From contig JAIRTE010000049.1 in assembly GCA_031255095.1 (NCBI GenBank), positions 1 through 35,681 of the forward strand: a DNA stretch of 35,681 nt, written 5' to 3'. Of this stretch, positions 1 to 8,323 are shown piece by piece. The position numbers and the translations under genes are program-made. The stretch comes from Mycoplasmataceae bacterium (GTDB taxonomy: Bacteria > Bacillota_I > Bacilli_A > Mycoplasmatales > Mycoplasmoidaceae). A model generated the notes under the pieces. That model had not been told where the DNA came from. It saw only the letters and a program-made list of their open reading frames with translations, and made no database searches. Position 1 is the stretch's first letter; the number at the start of each line of letters is the position of its first letter.

Positions 1-111
1 TTCGCGGATAGAATTGAGGCAAGATTAGATAAAATTGAAGCAAGATTGGATACAGTGGAAAATGACATTTCAAATATTAAAAATTGTTTGAAAAGAAACA
101 ATATAGTTTAA
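1..111 (+). CDS. 3' end of a coiled-coil protein, paralogue of the next gene
   Basis: The window opens inside an ORF (frame 1) that ends at a TAA at 109-111; 36 residues are visible. They form a charged coiled coil built on the unit RIEARLDKIE and finish with the tail RNNIV. The gene at 154-507 contains the same unit and has the same RNNIV ending, so the two are tandem paralogues only 42 bp apart. Coiled-coil families of this kind (for example the DUF16-like proteins) are common in Mollicutes and their role is unknown. The 5' part lies outside the window, so neither length nor start can be given. Confidence 0.7.
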   Translation, partial: FADRIEARLDKIEARLDTVENDISNIKNCLKRNNIV

Positions 112-153
112 GATTTTTACTGTCTATTTAACATAAAAATAACTATAATACCT

Positions 154-507
154 ATGAAGAGATTTTTTGGAAGAGTGGCTAAGTTTGTAATAACCAGAAT
201 AAGTGGTAAACCAATCAAAGAAGGTACTGAAATGACTGTTCAGTTTGAAAAAGTTACTGAAGGAGTAAATGGTGGTAAGAAAACTAAAAAACATCATAGG
301 AGGAATAAACAACCAGCTTGGTTTAAAGAATTTGTTGATACTGTATTTTTGCCAACTATTGCAAGAATTGAAGCTAGATTGGATAAAATTGAAACGACTT
401 TAGCTGAACACGGCAAAAGACTTGATGCCATTGAAGCAAAATTAGAAGAACATTCAAGGGACATTGTTGAGATCAAAGAACGTTTAGACCGGAATAACAT
501 AGTTTAA
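154..507 (+). CDS. Coiled-coil protein with basic N-terminus (117 aa)
   Basis: I recognise no enzyme. The first 55 residues are strongly basic, with a KKTKKHHRRNKQ stretch followed by a PAWFKEFVDTVFLP segment. Residues of about 70-117 are an uninterrupted coiled coil with heptad-spaced I/L (RIEARLDKIE, then RLDAIEAKLEEH), ending in RNNIV. The preceding partial gene shares the coiled coil and the tail, so this is one copy of a tandem family. A TATAAT box at 144-149 lies 4 nt before the ATG and no Shine-Dalgarno is visible. The basic N-terminus plus a C-terminal oligomerisation helix would suit a nucleic-acid-binding or scaffolding oligomer, but that is inference. Confidence 0.75.
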   Translation: MKRFFGRVAKFVITRISGKPIKEGTEMTVQFEKVTEGVNGGKKTKKHHRRNKQPAWFKEFVDTVFLPTIARIEARLDKIETTLAEHGKRLDAIEAKLEEHSRDIVEIKERLDRNNIV

Positions 508-681
508 AATTTTCATAAAGTTTTATTTTCGAAATTAAATTTAAATATTTTCTTGACCAAATATTCATATGTTCAAAGACACTCAAAATGGCTTTATTTT
601 TTAACAAAGTCATTCGCCACAAATATTTTCTAAAATAATTGCTGTATTTGTTTTGTGTATTTTCTTAAAAAATAATTACAA

Positions 682-1155
682 TTATTTGATCTTAGAAAGT
701 TTTCTAGTACGTGTGACAACTGATTTTTTAGCATCTTTTGAAGCTTTAGAATTAGGAGAATATTGGTCTGTTTGTGTTGAAGGGGTTGAGGAAGGTTTTT
801 TGACATTTTTAGCAAACATTTTATCAATTACTCACATCATTAAATAAAAAACATTGATTGCAACAATGTTTATACAAATTATTGCTGATCTAAACTTAGA
901 AGATTCAATATTATCAAACATTTTATATTTAAAGGCAACAAAAATATTTAAAATATTAACCAAGACACCCATAGATGCTCAAATTAATAATAGAGCAGTG
1001 TCAATAGTCTCAACAGTACTAACACTATGATTTTTAGCATGGTTTAAAGTTTTAAAAAAATCAGGTGCAAAAAAATAAACCAATAGTGGTGTTAAAATGT
1101 TAATAACTAATGCTACAAAACCAAATATAATGTTACAGAACCTGTGGTTTGTCAT
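682..1155 (-). CDS. Small membrane protein with basic C-terminal tail (157 aa)
   Basis: Reading TGA as Trp gives an open frame from the ATG at 1155 to a TAA at 682. There are three hydrophobic segments: about residues 7-30 (IIFGFVALVINILTPLLVYF), 50-75 (an ALLLIWASMGVLVNILNIFVAF stretch) and 92-113 (IICINIVAINVFYLMMWVI). A Ser/Thr/Lys-rich hydrophilic tail follows and ends RTRKLSKIK. A TATAAT at 1170-1175 (complement) lies 14 nt upstream. The frame is easily missed because two in-frame TGA codons break it under the standard code. The function is not recognised; topology suggests a small integral membrane protein with a positively charged cytoplasmic tail. Confidence 0.7.
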
Positions 1156-1185
1156 ACTCTTTATGATATATTATAATCTTTTAGA

Positions 1186-1632
1186 TTAAATACTAATATT
1201 AATTTGATCATAATAGTATGATTGTGTGGCATTGTTCACTCAATTACAATCTACATTCACACTATTGGCATTAAAATAGTGGTGTTTAACTAGAATGGTA
1301 TATTGGGAAATTGTCTTTTTAAATTCATTAGTATTGCCTAATGCAGTTAATAAAATTTCATAAAATACTTGATTAAACTCATTACTATCAATTAAAGATA
1401 AACTATATTTACCATTGACTAATTTTATTTCTTTTAATGATTCAATTTCATTAGTTTTAGAAATTATTGGAATAATTGAGTATTTTTGATACTTATCTGG
1501 GTAAATTGATGATCGAAAATTTTTATCAGCTGCTTGAGTTCCTAAATTAATAGCAATTAAAATACCACCACAAGTTATAGCAGTAACTGGTGTTATAAGG
1601 AAACATAAAATATTTTTAATTTTTCTATTCAT
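1186..1632 (-). CDS. Membrane-anchored protein of unknown function (148 aa)
   Basis: The frame starts at an ATG (1632-1630) that overlaps the stop of the upstream gene by 8 nt, which favours translational coupling. It reads through one TGA (Trp) to a TAA at 1186. Residues 1-30 (MNRKIKNILCFLITPVTAIT and onward) form one basic-hydrophobic anchor. The AITC stretch resembles a lipobox, but it is followed by more hydrophobic residues, so an uncleaved signal anchor is as likely. The remaining roughly 110 residues are hydrophilic and probably extracytoplasmic. A start nine codons further upstream (1659) is possible but would deepen the overlap. No family recognised. Confidence 0.65.
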
Positions 1633-2629
1633 AAATGCTGATGGCAGAAATATTGACACTTTTAAATATTAATTGCTTTTCCAATTCTGGATCATTAGAA
1701 AAATTAAAATCATTATTGTATTCCAAATAATTTACATTATTATTTTTTAATGTTTTAATAGTTATTTTCATATTTCCACTAGCATGATGTGACATATAAA
1801 AACCATAATTGTAATTTTTATCCTCAAACTTAAAATCTGTTTCATCAGCATTAAAAATAATTTTTTTATTGAAACCAACACTAAATTCCTCACTATTTTC
1901 AATGTCCTTTTCTATAAAACTATGTGTCACACCTTTGCATGTTATTTCATATTCAAGTTCTAATATTTTAACATTTAAATATTGTAATTTAATTAATTCA
2001 GAAACTGGTTGAGAAATATTTTTTAGTTTTGTACATTTGTATTTTAAATCATCAATTATTTTTTGATTTTTATAAAAACTATTGATATTTCATCCATTGC
2101 ACATGATAGCATAGTTTGTGTCATAATTTAAATTAACAAAATTTTCATAACTAATTTTAGTTTCAAATGACATGTTATTTAATTCAGCAACAAACTGGTT
2201 AATATCATTTTGGGTAGAATTACTAAATTCTACACCATTTACTAATGTATTATTTAATTCAAAATTAAAAAATAAATTAAAATCATCATATTTGAATTCT
2301 TTATTTTCAAAATTGCTATATGGCAATCTATAGGTTAAATTTCATAAATGGCATTCTTTTTTATTAACAATATATTCTGGTATTTTAAAACTGTATTTTT
2401 CAGACAATGAGATAGTTTCAAATTTTGCCAAAGGATTGCTAATAACAACATTTAGTAAATTTTGTGGTAATTTCGAATTTGCACAAATAAAAAAATTTAT
2501 GTCAACATCCATATATTTACTGTTAAACATCACATTTCCCTCGACTTCATCCAAATAAATAATTTTATTATTATTTTTGGTGTTAGAAGATAATTTTTTA
2601 ATGTAATATGTTTGCGAATTGATTTCCAT
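1625..2629 (-). CDS. Protein of unknown function (334 aa)
   Basis: Two in-frame TGA codons (near 2342 and 2090) are read as Trp, giving one frame that ends at a TAG at 1625. The product is hydrophilic and rich in Asn, Phe, Tyr and Glu, with no signal peptide or membrane segment. Patterns such as FNLFFNFELNNTL suggest beta-rich structure. I chose the ATG at 2629 (MEINSQ), which overlaps the upstream HTH gene by 32 nt. The alternative ATG at 2686 would overlap it by 89 nt. It sits between a small HTH protein gene and a membrane-anchored protein gene, so the three are probably co-transcribed. No family is recognised. Confidence 0.6.
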
Positions 2630-2912
2630 ATTTAGAAATTGTTGAGTAAGCAATTGCAATTTTTTTATAAAAAGTTGCTTTGGCATATTTTTTGAGCATG
2701 TATTCTTTTTTGTTATCCAAAAAACATTTTTTTAACAAGAATCTTAATTCTGCAGATAAAGAATTTAAAAGATCATCAATTGCACTAATGTACAATCCAA
2801 ATTGTTTTAATTCAAACACTGAAAAATATTCTTTCATAAATTTTAAATTAAAATCACATTTTTTGTATTCATCAAAATACTTTTTTAATTCTTGAAAATT
2901 ATGATATTGCAT
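2598..2912 (-). CDS. Small helix-turn-helix protein, sigma-region-4-like (104 aa)
   Basis: The protein is all-helical and basic. Its C-terminal 40 residues include KKYAKATFYKKIAIAYSTI, which looks like a helix-turn-helix of the sigma-70 region 4 / ArpU-like kind: a turn, then a recognition helix with a TFYKKIAIA pattern. The N-terminal half (FQELKKYFDEYKKCD) is a helical dimerisation or partner-binding candidate. It is the first gene of a minus-strand cluster and is divergent from cmk, with a perfect inverted repeat between them. A consensus AAGGAGG lies 20 nt before the ATG, too far for normal use, and a TAG in frame blocks an earlier ATG start. The HTH call is by eye and moderately sure; the regulator role is inference. 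Confidence 0.55.
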   Translation of the reverse strand: MQYHNFQELKKYFDEYKKCDFNLKFMKEYFSVFELKQFGLYISAIDDLLNSLSAELRFLLKKCFLDNKKEYMLKKYAKATFYKKIAIAYSTISKYGNQFANILH

Positions 2913-2931
2913 AATATGTTTACCCTATTTT

Positions 2932-2940
2932 ACCTCCTTA
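2932..2940 (-). promoter_or_regulatory. Consensus Shine-Dalgarno with unusually long spacing
   Basis: The complement reads TAAGGAGGT, a near-perfect anti-16S match, but the first available ATG of the HTH gene (2912) is 20 nt from the AGGAGG core. The usual spacing is 5-10 nt. No ATG, GTG or TTG occurs at normal distance in that frame; ATT directly precedes the ATG. Confidence 0.5.
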
Positions 2941-2996
2941 TAGTATATATTACTAAATTTTAGTTAATTTTACAGCATTTTCTGAGGTAAAAATTT

Positions 2997-3026
2997 ACTT
3001 TGCTGACATAGAAATGTCAGCAAAGT
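2997..3026. repeat. Perfect 12-bp inverted repeat between divergent genes
   Basis: ACTTTGCTGACA (2997-3008) and its exact complement (3015-3026) flank a 6-nt spacer, TAGAAA. The site lies between the divergent starts of the HTH gene (2912, minus) and cmk (3079, plus). No T-run follows on the plus strand and only a short AAATTTTTA on the minus strand. Both flanking genes are transcribed away from it, so a terminator is not expected. A dimeric-regulator operator is the simplest reading. Confidence 0.6.
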
Positions 3027-3066
3027 TGATTCCCATAGAAATTAATCACAATTTTTAGTTAAATAA

Positions 3067-3078
3067 TATAACATACTT
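3067..3078 (+). promoter_or_regulatory. -10 box 6 nt before the cmk ATG
   Basis: TATAAC (3067-3072) is followed by exactly 6 nt and then the ATG at 3079. With normal -10 to +1 spacing, transcription would start at or next to the A of the start codon, giving a leaderless mRNA. No Shine-Dalgarno is present. Confidence 0.5.
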
Positions 3079-4047
3079 ATGGCAAGTAAATTATTACCTT
3101 TACGAATTACAATTACTGGTGGTGCAAAATCAGGTAAAACAACAATCATGAAGAATGTTGCTAAAGATTTAGGTATTTATGCTTTTTCAACTGGAGATTT
3201 ATTTAGATGTTATGCTTGAGTATGAGCAAATTCTAAAAAAAATATTTTAGATTTGGAAACTCGTAAAACAGAAATTAAAAAAGCTTATATTCACTTTTAT
3301 AACAACAATTACTACTATAAAAAAAATAACATTACAAAATTAATCAACACTAATGAAATGAGCACAATCACTTGTCAACTTGCACAATTACCGTGATTTA
3401 GAAAAATAGTTAAAAAAAGAATTGCAAAAATAATTTGCAAGCATCGACAGATTATTGTTGAAGGTCGAGATACAGGTACAAAAATTTTACCTGATGCTGA
3501 AATTAAAATTTATTTGTCTCACAATTATGATTCAAGGGTGGAAAATATTTCTGGAAGCAAAAAAGATAAAGAAATATTAAAGGATTTATTAATTTGACGT
3601 GATAACCAAGATGCAAATCGTTTAATAGACCCTTTTATAATGCCTAAAAATGCTATTGTTTTTGATAATTCATACATTAGAAAGGAAATGGCAAGCAAAT
3701 TGCTATTAGAGCGTATTATATTACCAATTTTAATTTCTAAAAAAATATCAACTAAGAAATTTGATGCAGAAAGTGTAGTAAATTCAGTTGTTGATAATGA
3801 TTTAGCACCAGTGTCAGTTGTTTCTAATCCGACTACTGTTATCCATAATGAATTATTAAATCCTAACAATGTCATACCTAATGACATTGCTAAACAATCT
3901 AAACCTTCATTTAAATTTAATACCAAAAAAGCAAGTGTCAAAAAACAAGTTTCAAAATCTAATAATTTTCCAATTCCTAAACTTTCTGAATTTAATGTAA
4001 CAATTGACAATGAAGTAGCCGTAAAGGATGAAGAAACGAAAAAGTAA
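3079..4047 (+). CDS. cmk: Cytidylate kinase with long C-terminal extension (322 aa)
   Basis: CMK transfers phosphate from ATP to CMP/dCMP in cytosolic pyrimidine salvage. Visible motifs: P-loop GGAKSGKTT (about residues 14-22), STGDLFR in the place of the usual DTGAMYR, and VEGRDTGTKILPDAEIKIYL, which matches the family signature GRDxGTxxxPdAdlKiyL. The catalytic part ends near residue 210, normal for the family. A further ~110 residues follow, hydrophilic and rich in Ser, Asn, Val and Lys (for example FKFNTKKASVKKQVSKSNN), with no counterpart in standard CMK. Four TGA codons encode Trp. The promoter is of the leaderless type and a terminator follows at 4056-4087. The kinase call is secure; the role of the tail is unknown. 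Confidence 0.88.
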
Positions 4048-4055
4048 GTGCATTT

Positions 4056-4087
4056 TATCTATCTTTAGATAGATAGAAAATTTTTTT
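4056..4087 (+). terminator. Rho-independent terminator after cmk
   Basis: TATCTATCT (4056-4064) and AGATAGATA (4067-4075) form a stem of 8-9 bp with a tight loop, followed within a few bases by a T7 run. It lies 9 bp past the cmk stop, and comEC starts 55 bp later. Confidence 0.65.
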
Positions 4088-4141
4088 AAATTTTTTGTCC
4101 ATTTTTTGCCTTTTTTCTTGTAGTACTATTAGAAAGACAGT

Positions 4142-5239
4142 ATGAAAGAAATCATAAAAAGCAAAAAATATCTTTTAGTAATTTCAGCATTTTTATTTAT
4201 TGTTGTTTTTGCAATAATGCAAACTCCAATATATTTGCTATTACTGATTATTCCAATATATTTTTTATTTGAAAAATTTAAAATGAAAAATATCAAAGTC
4301 ATAATTTTTGTTATTTGTTTGGCTCTAATATTGTCACTTTTAGTATTTATTATTGGTAAATTAAATATCATTGATTATGTCAAATTGTTTTTTAAAAATC
4401 ATTTCAACTTGAATGAAATGGTTTTGCATTTTGTTAATCAACATTATAAACCAGAAACAGCAAGTTTTATTAATTTTGCGCTGTTTTACCACAAAGATGC
4501 CAATACAATGCAATTCTATCACAATTTATGTGATTTAAATATTATTTATTTAGTTTCTTTTAGTGGCTTGCAAGTACAATTATTATTTTTTATTTATTCT
4601 AAAATTGTTAAAAATAAAATAATATTAAAAATATTAAATATTTCCACAGTTATTTTGTTATTACTCATCCTAAATTTTACTGCAGCAATAATTAGAATTG
4701 CATTGTATCAAATAATACGATTAATTTTTTATAAATTAAACAAATACAATATTTTAGCTATTTCATTTATTTTTGTTTGTTTTTTGGGATTAAAAAACGT
4801 GGTGAATTATGGTATTGATATGTCATTTTTTTGTACTTTGGCAGCTTTCATATTAATTGATATGAAAATAAAAAATAAAATAATCATGATGAATTTTATT
4901 AATCTAGTTTTAACTTTAGTATGTGTTCCATTTGTTTCATATATTGATGGAAAAATTTCTTTTTTCTCAGTATTATTTGGTCTATTCTTCCAAACATATT
5001 TTAGTATTTTATTCATTCTTTTATTGTTTTTATTTCCTATGTATTTTTTGAGTTTTGCATTTGATAGTATTGGTTATTTTACAGAAAATATGATTCAGTG
5101 TTTCAATAACTTAAATATTTTTATTGTGATCAAATTTAGTCCTGCAATAACAAGTATTTATTTTATTTGTCTAACATTATTTATAACATATCTATATAGA
5201 TTATGGCCACATACTTTTCAAAGAAAAGAGAATTGTTAG
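4142..5239 (+). CDS. comEC: ComEC/Rec2-family DNA uptake channel protein (365 aa)
   Basis: This is a highly hydrophobic protein with about ten membrane segments. The stretch YLVSFSGLQVQLLFF (about residues 139-153) corresponds to the conserved LxaiSGlhv segment of the ComEC competence domain, which forms the membrane channel for incoming single-stranded DNA. Length is close to the short ComEC proteins of M. genitalium/M. pneumoniae, which lack the extra N- and C-terminal domains. The holA gene overlaps its 3' end by 37 nt, the same neighbour pair as in that group. The start ATG follows TACTAT at 12 nt. Family call is good; whether the organism is naturally competent cannot be seen here. Confidence 0.8.
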   Translation: MKEIIKSKKYLLVISAFLFIVVFAIMQTPIYLLLLIIPIYFLFEKFKMKNIKVIIFVICLALILSLLVFIIGKLNIIDYVKLFFKNHFNLNEMVLHFVNQHYKPETASFINFALFYHKDANTMQFYHNLCDLNIIYLVSFSGLQVQLLFFIYSKIVKNKIILKILNISTVILLLLILNFTAAIIRIALYQIIRLIFYKLNKYNILAISFIFVCFLGLKNVVNYGIDMSFFCTLAAFILIDMKIKNKIIMMNFINLVLTLVCVPFVSYIDGKISFFSVLFGLFFQTYFSILFILLLFLFPMYFLSFAFDSIGYFTENMIQCFNNLNIFIVIKFSPAITSIYFICLTLFITYLYRLWPHTFQRKENC

Positions 5240-6069
5240 ATTATCAATTTTGTATTGATAAAGAAACTATTAAGAATAAGATAATTTTTAGTTCAACAAA
5301 TATTGAAGAAATTTTAAATGATATCAATAATGCAAATTTATATGACGATGAAAAAGCATACTTTTTATTTATTGAGTATAAAAAGAAATTAGAAATAGAC
5401 AATGAGACATTAAAAAAAATTGACTTTGTATATATTTTAATTTCTACTACAACTGCTAAAATTGAGAAAGATTGAATTGAACTTAAAGAATATACCCCAA
5501 TGCAAAATTCTAAATTTATTGAAAAACTTTTTTTGAAACATAATATAAATTTTGACACCAAATTGAACAAAGATAGATTTATTAAATTGTATTCTGATAT
5601 TAAAAATCCATTTTTAATTGAAAATGAAATTATTAAATTTTCATTATTAGATAAAAAAATAGATGGTTTAGATATTGAAAAGAATTCACTGATTAATACT
5701 GAGCAAACAATTTTTAAGTTTTATAAACCATTGTTAGAAAAAGATATTTCTAGTGTTTTAAGTATTTATGAAGAATTATTAGCTTTAAAAAATGACCCAT
5801 TGATCATTATTAAAATTTTGGCAAATTTATTATTTAAATTCAAATTTTATAAATTACTTAAATTTAATAATATTAGTGATTTTGAAATTTGTAATATTTT
5901 AAATGTCAAGACATTCCAATTATATGACTATAAAAAATTTAATAATGTCAGTTTAGAATATATCAATCACATTCTAGATGAATTATATAAGACAGAATAT
6001 AATATAATAAGTAGTAATTTTGATAAGCAACAAGCTTTAAAATTATTCTTTTTAAAAAATGTCTATTAG
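5203..6069 (+). CDS. holA: DNA polymerase III delta subunit, HolA-like (288 aa)
   Basis: The frame reads through one TGA (5473-5475) and overlaps comEC by 37 nt. Sequence features are consistent with the divergent Mollicute delta subunit of the clamp loader: an N-terminal region ending in VYILISTTTAKIEKDW, in place of the AAA+ core of delta, which has no functional Walker A, and a helical C-terminal half with PLIIIKILANLLFKFKFYKLL, like the LLLLLLARQFRLLLQ collar segment of HolA. Delta opens the sliding clamp during loading. The comEC-holA order supports the call. Similarity is low by eye, so this rests on length, the collar motif and context. Confidence 0.65.
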
Positions 6070-7234
6070 TAATATTTCTCTTTCTGAACAACAAAAAAAA
6101 TTATTGGATTTGTTGGATAAACTATTCAATGATGATTTTGTAACTGTTAAATTTAATGATGATGATTTACTTAAATTTGTTGATAAGTTATTAAATTTAG
6201 CTTATTTTTTAAAAATACCAGCAACAAGCATTACAAAATTTATTAAAAAATATGATTCTCTAACCACTAAAAAATTTGTAAAAAATACAAATTTTAGTAT
6301 TGAAATTGATGAAATTGATGATACCATTAATTATTTACCATTCTTTTTTAAAAATAAATATTCTTATGATTTAATGTCAAAAACTAATCTTACTACCTCT
6401 TTATCTAATGCCAATAAAATTGAAAATGTTGACCAAAATTCAGCAAAAACTAAAGTACTCAAATTTAATGATTCTGAAAACACTACTGTTCCTGGTTTTG
6501 ATCAAAACCTCTATGATGAACTTAAATGTCGAAGTGCATTTAATGTTGAAATGAAAAAAGGTGCCTATTTTCCATTTACTTCTAAACCTAAAATTATTTT
6601 GATAATGAATTATGTATTGATTGGTTTATTTGCACTACTTGCACTTGTTTTAATCACAATGGGTACATTGTGAGTTCTTTATTTAACTGATAAAATAAAA
6701 GTGTGAGGAGATAAAGGATATTTATTATATACAGAAATAGGTTTAGCAATTACGATTTATGGTTGCGGAACAGCGGTTGCAGTTCATTGAGTCGTAAAGA
6801 AAATGTTAATTTTCTTTCCTTCAAAAAAAAGCAATAAAACACCTTCTGATTATTTTAAATACAAAATTAGTTTTTCACATTTTCTTTGCTATGCAATTTT
6901 TGTTCTCTTAATTTTGTGCATGGGTGTGTTTAGCATTAAAGATAGTTATGCAGACGCTTTTGGAAATACTAGGAGCAAAATTTATGATAATACAATTTTT
7001 TTTATGTTTGATATTTATCATCCAACAACTTTAGTTACCACTTTATTATTAGTATGTTATATTATTCTATATTCAATATCTGCTGCATTTATTGTTATTG
7101 GTATAATCATTTATGTTAAAAACCCAAAATTAGATCAAAACAAAGTAAATTCTTTATACCAAGAATTTAAATTTTCTCAATCTAATGGAACTAAAGTTGA
7201 AGAACCAATTAAAACTACAAAAAAGAGAAATTAA
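6059..7234 (+). CDS. Conserved-context membrane protein of unknown function (391 aa)
   Basis: The ATG overlaps the holA stop by 11 nt, so it is the third gene of the comEC-holA transcription unit. The first ~180 residues are soluble, acidic and helical (LSEQQKKLLDLLDKLFNDDF). Four membrane segments follow: about residues 182-208, 217-245, 260-280 and 315-340. The tail is Lys-rich (EEPIKTTKKRN). Three TGA codons encode Trp. A cytoplasmic helical domain attached to a four-helix membrane domain is clear, but I recognise no family. Co-location with DNA uptake and clamp-loader genes does not by itself give a function. Confidence 0.7.
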
Positions 7235-7245
7235 ATTATTTAAAT

Positions 7246-8115
7246 ATGTATTGCTCACAACTTTACAAATTAGTTAAAAGTATTTGTAAAGAATTAAATT
7301 ATGGGTTCAAAAGTTATTCTAGTAATTGAATCCTAAAAATAACAAAAACAAAAAAAGACCACTACATTTGAGGTTTTCAGTTCCCGATAGATAATGCATC
7401 AACTAGAATGATTTGTGATGATAAAGCAGCACATTATGACATTTTAAATGAGAATAAAGTACCATGTTTCATACATAAATATTTTTTTGCACTGCCAATT
7501 GATTTTAAAACACCATTGGCTTTATTAAAAAAATACAAAAAAATTGTTGTTAAACAAAATAATGGTACAGGTGGGAAAAATATTTATAAAGTCTGCAATG
7601 AACAAGAAATGTACGATGCAATTAATAACATTGCTGCAAAAAGTGGAAGATTTTCCATTTCACCGTTTTATGAATATGAATATGAATATCGGATCATTTT
7701 ATTAAATGGAAAAATGAAACTTTGTTACAAAAAAATAAGACCAGTTGTAATTGGTGATGGCAAGAAAGCAATTAAAGACCTAATACAGCCAAATATTACA
7801 CCAACAGTTGATTTGGAATATGTTCCTAAAAAAAATGAAGTTGTTCAGGTTTCTTGAAAACATAATTTAGGTTTAGGTGGAATACCTGAAATAGTTAATG
7901 ATAAAAAATTACTAAGACAGATATATGATTTAGCAATTAAAGCAATTAAACCATTAAATATTAAATTTTGTTCTGTAGATATTGCCATGGTTAAAAATAA
8001 ATTAATGGTTGTTGAAGTTAATGGTGGAGTAATGATGGAAAAATTTTCCTCATTAAACAAACAAAATTATGAGATTGCCAAAAGTATTTATAAAGATGCA
8101 ATTGAATCTCTTTAA
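7246..8115 (+). CDS. ATP-grasp ligase of CphA/GshF type (289 aa)
   Basis: ATP-grasp enzymes join a carboxylate to an amine or thiol through an acyl-phosphate. Visible signatures: KIVVKQNNGTGGKNIYKV (ATP-binding Lys and Gly-rich loop), EYEYRIILLNGKMK, then RPVVIGDGKKAIKDLI, which closely follows the RxPxxViGdGxxtixeLi element of cyanophycin synthetase and the GshF ATP-grasp half. At the C-terminus VDIAMVKNKLMVVEVNGGVMM carries the metal-binding Glu/Asn. A hexanucleotide TATGAA is repeated three times at 7669-7686 (YEYEYE). I took the ATG at 7246, 11 bp after the preceding stop; a shorter start at 7402 would remove the N-terminal lobe. The substrate cannot be told. Cell-wall ligase partners are not expected in this lineage, so a peptide or glutathione-like substrate is possible. 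Confidence 0.7.
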
Positions 8116-8201
8116 TAAAAACTTTAATTATATCTTAAAAATGCATTCAAACATCCATATTTTTGCAAAAATTGTTTTTAAGTTAGAAAAAATTTTTAAT
8201 A

Positions 8202-8265
8202 TTATATATTAGTTCAATAATTTCCAGAAATTTAGTGTTGAACTAAAATTTTAACTAATATATAA
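8202..8265. repeat. Overlapping inverted repeats with mutually exclusive pairing
   Basis: TTATATATTAGTT (8202-8214) is exactly complementary to AACTAATATATAA (8253-8265). Inside it AGTTCAA (8211-8217) is exactly complementary to TTGAACT (8238-8244). The two 5' arms share AGTT (8211-8214), so in RNA only one pairing can form fully at a time. It lies in the 208-bp gap before the promoter of the 745-aa membrane protein gene. It could terminate the ATP-grasp transcript or act as a regulatory element; no clean T-run follows. Confidence 0.45.
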
Positions 8266-8311
8266 ATATATTAAATTATTTTGTCTTATTTTTGTTTAGT
8301 GAAGTAAGTTT

Positions 8312-8323
8312 TATAATTTCCTC
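8312..8323 (+). promoter_or_regulatory. -10 box 6 nt before the ATG of the 745-aa gene
   Basis: TATAAT (8312-8317), 6 nt, then the ATG at 8324. No Shine-Dalgarno. Predicts a leaderless transcript. Confidence 0.55.

Noticed and set aside
653-847. Plus-strand 64-codon ORF
   Set aside because: It is antisense to the minus-strand membrane protein gene (682-1155), which has membrane helices, a basic tail and a promoter when TGA is read as Trp.
3525-4010. Minus-strand 161-codon ORF
   Set aside because: Shadow of the cmk tail; cmk is continuous in frame from the P-loop to the stop with good upstream signals.
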